Source of the DNA: Phycisphaerae bacterium
GTDB taxonomy: Bacteria > Planctomycetota > Phycisphaerae > UBA1845
DNA: 7,919 nt
Direction of reading: 5' to 3'
Assembly: GCA_021604825.1 (NCBI GenBank)
Contig: BQJS01000213.1
Location: 1-7,919, forward strand
A program made the position numbers and the translations under genes. Under the pieces are notes generated by a model, which saw only the letters and a list, made by a program, of their open reading frames with translations, ran no database searches and was not told the DNA's origin. This document shows positions 1 to 6,007 of this stretch, in pieces. Each line of letters starts with the position of its first letter. Within the stretch, counting starts at the first letter, position 1.

Positions 1-25
1 CTGCAGGGGTGACGCATGCGCCTGG

Positions 26-45
26 ATTCCCGGCTGCGCGGGAAT
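26..45. repeat. REP-like palindrome downstream of the SPFH operon
   Basis: Two perfect 7-base arms, ATTCCCG (26-32) and CGGGAAT (39-45), flank a 6-base loop. The element sits 16 bases past the stop codon of the leftward SPFH gene. The core ATTCCC-N8-GGGAAT is the shape of widespread dispersed repeats such as the neisserial dRS3 element, and GGATTCCCG...CGGGAATGAC is common between genes in many genomes. There is no T-run on either side, so it is not a canonical intrinsic terminator, although the hairpin could still stabilise the 3' end of the operon mRNA. Only one copy is visible here, so repeat status is inferred from its resemblance to known families. Confidence 0.55.
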
Positions 46-61
46 GACCCTACGGGGTTTG

Positions 62-1762
62 TTATCGTTGCGACGACCCGCCACTACCTACCGGGCCAAC
101 TTGATTGCCCAACAGGCGCGCCGCGCCCACTTCTTCAAATCCCTTCAAATCCGTCCAGAACGTTCCCTCACCGGCAAAGAACAAACGGATCGATTCCGGT
201 TTGAAATCGTTGGCGAAGGTGTACAGGTTAAACGCCCGTCCGCCACCGAAGGCATCGACGAGCATGCGATACCCGTCGGCTTCGGCTTGGTTCTTGAACT
301 TCTCGACATCGGCGCGGGCTTGGCCGAGGATCTCTGTCCGTTTGGCGTCGAGCAAGGCAATTTCCTGCTGGATCGTCGCGATTTCCAACTCTGCTTGGGC
401 GTCGATTTCTGCGGCTCCCTTTTCAGCGTCGGCTAGGATATTCGCGACCATCACACGGGTGTCGGCTTGGATGGTTTCCTTAGCGATTTCGACTTTCTTC
501 TTTGCCTCCTCCAGCTCAGCCAGCACCACGGCTGCATCGCGCTGCTTCTCTTTGGTCAGGCGTTTCTCGATGGCGATGTAGCTTTGTTGAATCGTTCGCT
601 TCAGGTCTTCGGTGACTTGATCGCCTTCGATTCCGACATTGGGGGCGTGTACTTCAATCTCACGCACCAACGCCAGCAACACTTCCACCTTCTTGGCGCG
701 GCAAACCTCTTGCAGTTTGTCGGTCAGGTCCTTTTGGAACATCTCCCGCTTTTCGCCGTGGATAAAGTCGCGGGCGTCGTAAGTTGAACCGATGTTTCGA
801 CAGATCGACGGAAGCTGCGAACCGATGACGGTCTCGAGCACGCGATCGACGTTACCGAATTCATTGATGATCGTCGCTGCGTTTTTCGGATCGATGCCCC
901 AGATGATCGTGACACCGACGCGAATGTCGTAACCGGTGTCGGAGGGGAATGAAATTCGATTGTTCTCCATGTCGCTGACACGGATCTGCGAATACTCGTT
1001 GAATCCGACCTCGATGAGCGTGACCTTTTTCATCTTGGGGTTGATGAGGTAGACGCCCGGCTGCAAAACTTCTTCGACCGTTCCGCGCTGACCACGCTTG
1101 GAAAGCTGTCGCAGGTTTGTGCGGAATCCGTCGCTGGTGACGTTGACGAGCCCACTGTCGCCTGCATCCATTTCGGAAGTGTTGGCAAACATGTTCGTGA
1201 CCACGCCGACAAAGCCAGCCGGTATGACCGCCGCCGGATACCGCTGAACATCGTAAACATACGGATTGAGCTTGTACGTTCCGGGCGTCAACACTTCCTT
1301 GATGATGCCGCTGTATTTGCTGTCACGCGAAACGATCGGGCTGCCGTCCGGCGAAGGGTCGCCCGTTCGACGTACGAGGACGCCCACTTCGGGGAATTTT
1401 CCTTTGAATTTGAAGTTGCCCGTTCGGACTTCCGCGCGTTGTCGGGCATCAAGCGAATGCACCCATTCCCAGGTCTTGGGATCGCCCGACGAAATCTCAA
1501 CCAGCGGGTGGCGTTCGATACTCCAGGTGTACGGGTTCTTGAAGTAGCGACCTGGTCCGAGCACTTCGCGCTGAATTCCCTTTTGCGACGAATCGGTGGC
1601 CACCTTCTGGTTTGCCGGTAATGCGGCGCCCGTCTTGCGAATCAACACAGCGCACTCTTGTGGTGACACGTAGATCCGGAACGAAAACCAGAACAGGGCA
1701 ATAATGCCGACGGTGACCAAGAGGGCCATCCCAATTACGGTACCAAGTAGTTTGCGAATCAT
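62..1762 (-). CDS. SPFH/band-7 membrane protein, second of a tandem pair (566 aa)
   Basis: This is probably a membrane-anchored scaffold protein of the stomatin/prohibitin/flotillin/HflKC superfamily. Residues 5-27 form one hydrophobic segment after a short basic N-terminus, which suggests N-in topology with the bulk outside the cytoplasm, as in HflK/HflC. Three related modules follow (37-90, 126-180, 185-252), each with a VGVL-RKTG-like strand and an EVLxPGxYxxNPY-like turn. The SPFH core lies at about 253-375, including FPSDTGYDIRVGVTIIW and the helix STYDARDFIHGEKREMF. Residues about 380-500 are charged, Ala/Glu/Lys-rich and probably coiled coil, followed by VDAFGGG at 502-508 and a Gly-rich tail. 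Ordinary HflK/HflC proteins have about 330-420 residues, so this one is enlarged. Its ATG overlaps the upstream stop (ATGA), and AAAGGGGG at 1769-1776 is a well-spaced ribosome binding site. The family call is strong; the exact role is unknown. Confidence 0.9.
   Translation of the reverse strand: MIRKLLGTVIGMALLVTVGIIALFWFSFRIYVSPQECAVLIRKTGAALPANQKVATDSSQKGIQREVLGPGRYFKNPYTWSIERHPLVEISSGDPKTWEWVHSLDARQRAEVRTGNFKFKGKFPEVGVLVRRTGDPSPDGSPIVSRDSKYSGIIKEVLTPGTYKLNPYVYDVQRYPAAVIPAGFVGVVTNMFANTSEMDAGDSGLVNVTSDGFRTNLRQLSKRGQRGTVEEVLQPGVYLINPKMKKVTLIEVGFNEYSQIRVSDMENNRISFPSDTGYDIRVGVTIIWGIDPKNAATIINEFGNVDRVLETVIGSQLPSICRNIGSTYDARDFIHGEKREMFQKDLTDKLQEVCRAKKVEVLLALVREIEVHAPNVGIEGDQVTEDLKRTIQQSYIAIEKRLTKEKQRDAAVVLAELEEAKKKVEIAKETIQADTRVMVANILADAEKGAAEIDAQAELEIATIQQEIALLDAKRTEILGQARADVEKFKNQAEADGYRMLVDAFGGGRAFNLYTFANDFKPESIRLFFAGEGTFWTDLKGFEEVGAARLLGNQVGPVGSGGSSQR
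1007..1654 (-). repeat. Three tandem beta modules coded in the 566-aa SPFH gene
   Basis: Residues 37-252 contain three divergent copies of one module. The strand motifs are CAVLIRKTG (37-45), VGVLVRRTG (126-134) and the weaker VGVVTNMFA (185-193). The turn motifs are EVLGPGRYFKNPY (66-78), EVLTPGTYKLNPY (156-168) and EVLQPGVYLINPK (231-243). The EVLxPGxYxxNP pattern is therefore present three times. The repetition is protein-level and too diverged to be a recent DNA duplication. Confidence 0.75.
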
Positions 1763-3390
1763 TGGTCACCCCCTTTCGCCAACGGTTCAACCGGCGGCGA
1801 GAAATCTTGAAACGATTTGAAGATGTCGGCGAAAGGCCCTTCCGTGTTTGACAACACCGACTGAATCGACGGTGCTATTTTCTGCAAGAAGAAATGCTGG
1901 GCGTAAACCATGCCACCTCCGAAAGCCTCGACCGCGCTCTTGAGCGGTTCGGCGCGGGCTTGATAGTCGTAGAGAATCACATTGGCATCTGCTCGCCCAC
2001 GAGCGACGATGGCTTCCGCCTGCTTGCTGGCTGACTCCAGGTCAAGTCGGGCGACTTCCAACTGACGGCTTGCGTCGGTGACGGAAATGATCTTCCGCTG
2101 CTCGGCTTCCTTGGTGAGGCTGACGGTTTGTCGCCTTGCATCACCGATGGCTGCGTTACGCGTTTGCATCTCGCGTTGTTCGACGAGAAGAGCTTCGGCT
2201 TGTGCTTCTTCGATCTGGTTGCGGCTGCGATCGATTTCCTGGTCGGCTTGCTCGCGTTGACTGATCAGGCTAGCAACTTCGGGCGGCGGAACGATTTCAC
2301 GGACGAGCGCCGAGTGAATCGTGATCCCCCTTTGCTCGCCAGCTGCCTGCAATTGCCTGGTCAGTTCCTTTTGAAACTCCGACCGGGTCTTTCCGCTGAT
2401 GAAATCACGGGCCTGGAGTTTCGAGCCTTCGATTCGCGAGATGCTACGGGCGTAGGGCAAGATGATTTTGTTGATGATGTCTTCTTCGTCACCAAAAGCG
2501 ACCGTCACGTCGGCGACGCGTTCTGGCATGATCGACCATTCGATGGTGCCCTCGATCGAAATCGTGAAGCTGTCGTTCGATGGGAAGTGAATGGCGTCTT
2601 GTCCGAGCATGTGGTACGTGCGGTTGCGGAGGTCGACGATGTCGATTTTCTTGAGATACGGATTGTAATATTCAAGGCCCGGTTCCAGCGTCTGTCGCTG
2701 CACACCTTGTTCGCCCGGTCCCACGGTGTAGGTGTTTTTGACGGTCGGGTCGTCGCCGCTCAGCAGCGTCACCACGCCAACATGACCGGCTGGTATTTGA
2801 ATCGCCGGGAATTTCTGAACTTCGTAAGCGAGCAGGTTGACGTAGTGGCGACCCGGTCCGAGCGTTTGAGCCACGGGTCCGCGTTCGTCGGGACTGGTTG
2901 CGACGGTCTTCGGGAATTTTAAAGGCCGGCCAAACTTGCGAATGAGAACGCCGACTTCGCTTTGGCCAATGACCGTGACTCCGTTGCGGATCCGCTTATA
3001 CGTGTACGGATTCGGATAATAGCGCCCTTCCTTGAGCGGTTCGAGGATGACGCCCTTGTAGCGATTGGTCATCTTCTTGCGGAGGGCTTCGAGTTCCACT
3101 TTGTCGCCGGGCAGTTCGCGTCCTTCGTGGACGGCAAGCTTGTCGAGCAATTCGGGATAGAGAACGATCTGATCCTCAAACTCCTCCCCCAGTTCAGCCG
3201 GAATGGTTCGCCCCGTCTTCCGCACCAGCACCAATACATCGTCGGCATTGACTTCCTGACGGATCACGAACCAAAGCGTTAACATGTATGCCACGAACAA
3301 CGCGATCGCCAATCCAATGATGAGGGCGATGCGTTTCATGGTCGCCGACGGCATCGAACCGCCAGCATCGGGTTCTATCGAGTAGGACAT
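1759..3390 (-). CDS. SPFH/band-7 membrane protein, first of a tandem pair (543 aa)
   Basis: This is a paralogue of the downstream 566-residue protein with the same layout. Residues 20-43 form a single membrane segment preceded by MKR. Three beta-type modules follow, at 52-141 (with an extra charged stretch of about 45 residues at 63-110), 146-199 and 204-254. The SPFH core at about 255-370 contains FPSNDSFTISIEGTIEWSI and SKLQARDFISGKTRSEFQ. A long Gln/Glu/Ala/Arg-rich helical region spans about 370-480, and VEAFGGG lies at 487-493. AAGGA (3401-3405) sits 10 bases before the ATG and supports this start; Met13 and Met18 are weaker alternatives closer to the membrane segment. The last bases overlap the start of the next gene, implying translational coupling and a fixed ratio of the two proteins. 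A mixed oligomer, as formed by HflK with HflC, is a reasonable inference. No catalytic residues are expected in this family. Confidence 0.9.
   Translation of the reverse strand: MSYSIEPDAGGSMPSATMKRIALIIGLAIALFVAYMLTLWFVIRQEVNADDVLVLVRKTGRTIPAELGEEFEDQIVLYPELLDKLAVHEGRELPGDKVELEALRKKMTNRYKGVILEPLKEGRYYPNPYTYKRIRNGVTVIGQSEVGVLIRKFGRPLKFPKTVATSPDERGPVAQTLGPGRHYVNLLAYEVQKFPAIQIPAGHVGVVTLLSGDDPTVKNTYTVGPGEQGVQRQTLEPGLEYYNPYLKKIDIVDLRNRTYHMLGQDAIHFPSNDSFTISIEGTIEWSIMPERVADVTVAFGDEEDIINKIILPYARSISRIEGSKLQARDFISGKTRSEFQKELTRQLQAAGEQRGITIHSALVREIVPPPEVASLISQREQADQEIDRSRNQIEEAQAEALLVEQREMQTRNAAIGDARRQTVSLTKEAEQRKIISVTDASRQLEVARLDLESASKQAEAIVARGRADANVILYDYQARAEPLKSAVEAFGGGMVYAQHFFLQKIAPSIQSVLSNTEGPFADIFKSFQDFSPPVEPLAKGGDQ
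2629..3237 (-). repeat. Three tandem beta modules coded in the 543-aa SPFH gene
   Basis: Residues 52-254 contain the same three-module array as the neighbouring paralogue. The strand motifs are VLVLVRKTG (52-60), VGVLIRKFG (146-154) and VGVVTLLSG (204-212). The turn motifs are EPLKEGRYYPNPY (117-129), QTLGPGRHYVNLL (175-187) and QTLEPGLEYYNPY (233-245). The first copy is split by an insertion between its strand and turn. Sharing the array with the downstream gene suggests that the triplication predates the gene duplication. Confidence 0.72.
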
Positions 3391-3459
3391 GTTGCAATCT
3401 TCCTTTCAAGACGTGCAGCTATTTAAGACGTGTCGGAGAGGAGCATGCGCTTGGCAGGC
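3391..3459. repeat. Spacer with an 8-base direct repeat in the SPFH operon
   Basis: AAGACGTG occurs at 3408-3415 and again at 3425-3432, a period of 17 bases, in the 69-base gap between the zinc-ribbon gene and the first SPFH gene. The copy nearer the SPFH start abuts its ribosome binding site. Two sites about 1.6 helical turns apart could bind a protein, but an 8-base repeat may also be chance. No convincing internal promoter was seen in this gap. Confidence 0.25.
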
Positions 3460-3663
3460 CTACCTCAGTTTTTCACCGCAATGGGCGCAGAACTTCGCCC
3501 GTTTCTTGTTGCGTTGGTCGCATTTCGGGCATTGACGCGGATTGCCTGCGATCTTTGGCCGGTCGTTGGCATCGGATTGGCCAAACGCTCGGATCAAAAT
3601 CGCCACCGCCGCAAACACGGAGACGATCATGCCAATCGTGACAATAAAGGTCATCGGGGCCAT
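3460..3663 (-). CDS. Small membrane-anchored zinc-ribbon protein (67 aa)
   Basis: A hydrophobic segment at residues 4-26 is followed by a basic soluble tail. The tail carries CPKC (45-48) and CAHC (59-62) separated by ten residues, a treble-clef or zinc-ribbon pattern expected to bind one zinc ion. The charge distribution (neutral N-terminus, Arg/Lys-rich C-terminus) predicts the ribbon on the cytoplasmic side. The ATG is preceded by a weak GAGAAAG purine stretch. The gene reads in the same direction as the two SPFH genes and ends 69 bases before them, so it is probably the first gene of that operon. Zinc ribbons of this kind usually mediate protein or nucleic acid contacts. Partner and function are unknown; a link to the SPFH assembly is inferred from position alone. 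An overlapping 78-residue frame at 3473-3709 lacks such motifs. Confidence 0.75.
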   Translation of the reverse strand: MAPMTFIVTIGMIVSVFAAVAILIRAFGQSDANDRPKIAGNPRQCPKCDQRNKKRAKFCAHCGEKLR

Positions 3664-3770
3664 TGTCGCTTTCTCGAATCAAACGAAAGTCCAACGCGAC
3701 GGTATCCAAACGACGTCTGGATGTCCTGCGTCCTGGGTGAAATATACCCCAGAAACGCCTCGTTCGCCGC

Positions 3771-3776
3771 TATAAT
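3771..3776 (+). promoter_or_regulatory. Candidate -10 box for ade
   Basis: TATAAT matches the sigma-70 consensus exactly and lies about 195 bases before the chosen ade start. Nothing resembling TTGACA sits 16-18 bases upstream, so it would be a promoter with a poor -35 element or one helped by an activator. If used, the mRNA would carry a leader of nearly 190 bases containing the AGAATC/GATTCT hairpin. Confidence 0.35.
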
Positions 3777-3790
3777 CAAATCCTGGTTTT

Positions 3791-3808
3791 AGAATCCGCG
3801 ACGATTCT
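3791..3808. repeat. Short inverted repeat in the ade leader
   Basis: AGAATC (3791-3796) and GATTCT (3803-3808) form a 6-base-pair stem with a 6-base loop. It lies about 15-30 bases after the TATAAT box, where an operator or a 5' leader hairpin would be placed. The stem is short and AT-rich, so functional weight is low. Confidence 0.25.
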
Positions 3809-3957
3809 GGCCCCCGAATCGATCCTTCGCCTCCGATTCCGTCTGTCTGATCATAGCCAAACCCAACGTCGATTGCGGGTTCGGTCATTGTTTGTTGTAA
3901 TGAACCGAATCACTCGCGCGAAATTCGACCGAGTGCATCGGACCTATCCGAATACCC

Positions 3958-3962
3958 AGGAG
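3958..3962 (+). promoter_or_regulatory. Ribosome binding site deciding the ade start
   Basis: AGGAG ends 9 bases before ATG 3972, which is near-ideal spacing. The upstream candidates TTG 3873 and ATG 3900 have no comparable site, so this motif fixes the start at 3972. Confidence 0.75.
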
Positions 3963-3971
3963 TTTGCATCA

Positions 3972-5693
3972 ATGGATCTGAAATCACGCGTCGATGTAGC
4001 CACCGGCAGAGTGCCAGCCGACCTCGTGCTACGTGGCGGACGCATCGTCAATGTGCTGTCCAACGAAATCCACGAGGGCGATGTCGCGATCTCGGGCGAC
4101 CGCATCGTGGGCATCGGCGAGTACGACGGCAGGGAGATTGTGAAGCTCGATGGGCAATTCGTCTGCCCGGGTTTCATCGATGGGCACGTTCACATCGAGT
4201 CGTCAATGTTGGCCGTCCCGGAATTCGCGAAAGTCGTCTCGGCACATGGCACCGTGGCTGTTGTCACCGACCCACACGAGATCGCCAACGTGATGGGCAC
4301 CGAGGGCATCCGTTACATGCTTTCGTCGAGCAAGCATTGCCCGATCTTCATCTACGTCATGCTGAGTTCGTGCGTCCCGGCGTCGTGTTACGAAAGCGCC
4401 GGTGCGGAACTGTCAGCCGCCGATCTTGAACCGCTACTCGCGAATCCCTGGGTGTTGGGGTTGGCTGAGATGATGAACTATCCGGGGGTGGTTGGCGGTG
4501 ATCCTGTTTGCCTCGATAAGATTGCCATGATGAAGGATCGGCCCGTCGATGGACACGCACCCGGACTTTCGGGTCGCGACCTTTGTGCGTACGTCTCGTG
4601 CGGAATCGGTAGCGATCACGAATGCACGACGGCTGACGAAGCCCGCGAGAAACTGCGGATGGGTTTGCACATTATGATCCGCGAGGGAAGTCAAGCCCGC
4701 AATCTAGAAGCGCTGCTACCAGTGGTCACGCCGGAAACGCTTGATCGATTCATGTTCGTGACGGATGACAAAGACGTCGACGATCTGCTCGAGCAAGGCC
4801 AAATCGACCACATGATTCGCAAAGCGATCGGAATGGGGATGGACCCGATCCACGCGATCAAGCTGGCCACCCACAACACCGCGCGGTATTTCGGATTGAA
4901 CGATCTCGGGGCAGTTGCACCCGGACGGTTGGCATCGATCGCGATTCTTGAAGATCTGAAGGAATGCAAGGTGTCGCGTGTGTACCATGCCGGTGAACTC
5001 ATCGCCCTCGACGGCAAGTCGATGGGCAAGAGCGTCGAGAAGCAGCCGTCGCAGACCTTGAGGAGCAGCATCAATCTCCACTGGGTCGAGCCCGAGCATC
5101 TCAAGATCAAATCTCCGTCCGACGGACCCTGCGACGTTCACGTGATCGAGGTCATCGAGGACCGCATCGATACCGAGCGATCCATCGAATCGATGGCACC
5201 GATCGACGGATGTCTGCATGCCGATCCGACGCGCGACCTTGCTAAGATCGCGGTCTTCGAGCGTCACCAAGCCAGCGGCAAAGTCGGCTTGTCGTTTGTT
5301 CGAGGGTTCGGGTTCTCCGGTGGGGCGATTGCGTCGTCGGTGGGGCACGATTCGCACAATATCGTGGTCACCGGTACGAACGACGCTGATATGTTGGCGG
5401 CTGTGATTCATCTGGTTCGGATTCGCGGGGGCTTCTGTGTCGTCAAGGATGAAAAAGTCCTCGCTGATGTCGCGCTGCCCGTCGGCGGACTGATGAGCGA
5501 CGTGGACGCCCAAACGCTCAGTGAACAATTACGCAAACTCCATGAAGCCGCCGAGCAATTGGACGGCAAATTGCGGCGACCATTCATGGCGCTATCGTTT
5601 CTGACGCTATCCGTCATCGGCCAACTCAAGCTGACGGACCAGGGGCTCATCGATGTGGACCGCTTTGAGTTGATCGAGCCGATTGCGACGTGA
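3972..5693 (+). CDS. ade: Adenine deaminase (EC 3.5.4.2)
   Basis: This cytoplasmic metalloenzyme hydrolyses adenine to hypoxanthine and ammonia in purine salvage. From ATG 3972 it has 573 residues, close to Bacillus subtilis Ade (577). The amidohydrolase signature PGFIDGHVHIESSM gives metal ligands His72 and His74. TDPHEIANV follows at about 99-107, with His102. Glu166 is in LAEMMN, His195 in DGHAP, SDHE spans 214-217 and TDD spans 264-266, all at positions expected for the ADE subfamily. The C-terminal ADE domain is intact, with DSHNIVVTGTNDADM from 460 and LPVGGLMSD at 502-510. The frame opens further upstream to TTG 3873, but those 33 residues look unrelated to the family and AGGAG precedes ATG 3972. 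It is transcribed away from the SPFH operon and followed by a 314-base gap, so it appears monocistronic. It appears complete and functional. Confidence 0.95.
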   Translation: MDLKSRVDVATGRVPADLVLRGGRIVNVLSNEIHEGDVAISGDRIVGIGEYDGREIVKLDGQFVCPGFIDGHVHIESSMLAVPEFAKVVSAHGTVAVVTDPHEIANVMGTEGIRYMLSSSKHCPIFIYVMLSSCVPASCYESAGAELSAADLEPLLANPWVLGLAEMMNYPGVVGGDPVCLDKIAMMKDRPVDGHAPGLSGRDLCAYVSCGIGSDHECTTADEAREKLRMGLHIMIREGSQARNLEALLPVVTPETLDRFMFVTDDKDVDDLLEQGQIDHMIRKAIGMGMDPIHAIKLATHNTARYFGLNDLGAVAPGRLASIAILEDLKECKVSRVYHAGELIALDGKSMGKSVEKQPSQTLRSSINLHWVEPEHLKIKSPSDGPCDVHVIEVIEDRIDTERSIESMAPIDGCLHADPTRDLAKIAVFERHQASGKVGLSFVRGFGFSGGAIASSVGHDSHNIVVTGTNDADMLAAVIHLVRIRGGFCVVKDEKVLADVALPVGGLMSDVDAQTLSEQLRKLHEAAEQLDGKLRRPFMALSFLTLSVIGQLKLTDQGLIDVDRFELIEPIAT

Positions 5694-5705
5694 TCGTTGG
5701 CGTAC

Positions 5706-5735
5706 TTGACAAAATCGAAGCCGACCGGCGAGAAT
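5706..5735 (+). promoter_or_regulatory. Candidate sigma-70 promoter after ade
   Basis: TTGACA at 5706-5711 is a perfect -35 box. After an 18-base spacer, GAGAAT (5730-5735) matches four of six positions of the -10 consensus. Initiation would fall near 5742, at the left edge of the 5743-5761 hairpin, giving a leader of about 265 bases for the lipoprotein gene. The box is only 13 bases after the ade stop, which suits a separate transcription unit. Confidence 0.4.
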
Positions 5736-5742
5736 CTGGGTT

Positions 5743-5761
5743 ACCCACCCGATCGGTGGGT
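5743..5761. repeat. 7-bp inverted repeat, leader hairpin, operator or weak terminator
   Basis: ACCCACC (5743-5749) and GGTGGGT (5755-5761) are perfect arms around a 5-base CGATC loop. The GC-rich stem lies 50 bases past the ade stop, but only two T residues end it, so it is a poor intrinsic terminator. It also begins where the upstream candidate promoter would start transcription, so it could be an operator or a 5' stabilising hairpin. Confidence 0.45.
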
Positions 5762-5869
5762 TGCGAAGTAAATCGGGAATCGAGGATCGGTATGTTGGGC
5801 AATCAAGGCAATGGCCCCACTTATCGTATGCTGTTGCGGGCCCGGTTGGCTCGCTACCTTGGTGCCCGG

Positions 5870-5893
5870 TAGATCATAGTCCAGATAGATCAT
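5870..5893. repeat. Direct repeat TAGATCAT, 16-base period
   Basis: TAGATCAT occurs at 5870-5877 and 5886-5893. After each copy related bases continue (AGTC and GGTAGTC). Two identical 8-base sites spaced 16 bases apart upstream of the lipoprotein gene could be binding sites for a regulator. A chance origin cannot be excluded. Confidence 0.3.
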
Positions 5894-5904
5894 GGTAGTC
5901 TGCA

Positions 5905-5926
5905 TTGGCTGGCGGATTGGAGCCAA
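5905..5926. repeat. Inverted repeat TTGGCT/AGCCAA
   Basis: TTGGCT (5905-5910) and AGCCAA (5921-5926) are separated by ten bases, giving a 6-base-pair imperfectly compact dyad about 80 bases before the lipoprotein start. It could be an operator half-site pair with centres 16 bases apart, the same spacing as the neighbouring TAGATCAT copies. Confidence 0.25.
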
Positions 5927-6007
5927 ATCAGCCGATTCTAGATGCAGTGAATTCCGTCGCAGCACGAACAGAGAATACGTCCGACTCGAACTAAGCTAGG
6001 AATGGCC

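Larger units (their letters stand above)
3664..3971. promoter_or_regulatory. Divergent intergenic region between the SPFH operon and ade
   Basis: No gene was recognised in these 308 bases; they should hold the outward promoters for the zinc-ribbon/SPFH operon and for ade. A perfect TATAAT is present at 3771-3776 on the plus strand. Inverted repeats are CTGGG/CCCAG (3733-3737 with 3748-3752) and AGAATC/GATTCT (3791-3796 with 3803-3808). An in-frame extension of ade to TTG 3873 or ATG 3900 is possible on paper but adds residues that do not look like the family. Confidence 0.6.
5694..6007. other. Gene-free stretch between ade and the PhnD-like gene
   Basis: These 314 bases contain no gene I can support. 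They hold, in order, a candidate promoter (5706-5735), a 7-base-pair inverted repeat (5743-5761), a repeated TAGATCAT (5870-5893) and a TTGGCT/AGCCAA inverted repeat (5905-5926). A 60-codon frame from GTG 5690 overlaps the ade stop but has no recognisable domain and biased composition, so it was not called. The likely content is the end of the ade transcript plus the control region of the lipoprotein gene. Confidence 0.6.

Noticed and set aside
1..61. Intrinsic terminator after the SPFH operon
   Set aside because: The hairpin at 26-45 is not followed by a T-run on either strand; REP-like repeat is the better description.
2128..2922. 264-codon plus-strand open frame opposite the 543-aa SPFH gene
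   Set aside because: It is an antisense shadow of a clear SPFH gene, has no recognisable domain and arises from codon bias in GC-rich DNA.
3473..3709. 78-codon minus-strand frame overlapping the zinc-ribbon gene
   Set aside because: It is in another frame of the zinc-ribbon gene and lacks the membrane segment and the paired CxxC motifs.
3777..3971. Purine riboswitch in the ade leader
   Set aside because: The only stem found has six base pairs, and no three-way junction or conserved loop sequences of the purine aptamer were seen.
4716..5528. 270-codon minus-strand open frame opposite ade
   Set aside because: It lies wholly inside a complete adenine deaminase gene with intact motifs; its composition (His, Arg and Asp rich) is typical of an antisense shadow.
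5690..5872. 60-codon frame after ade starting at GTG and overlapping its stop
   Set aside because: No domain, signal or membrane segment is visible, and a candidate promoter and hairpin occupy the same bases.
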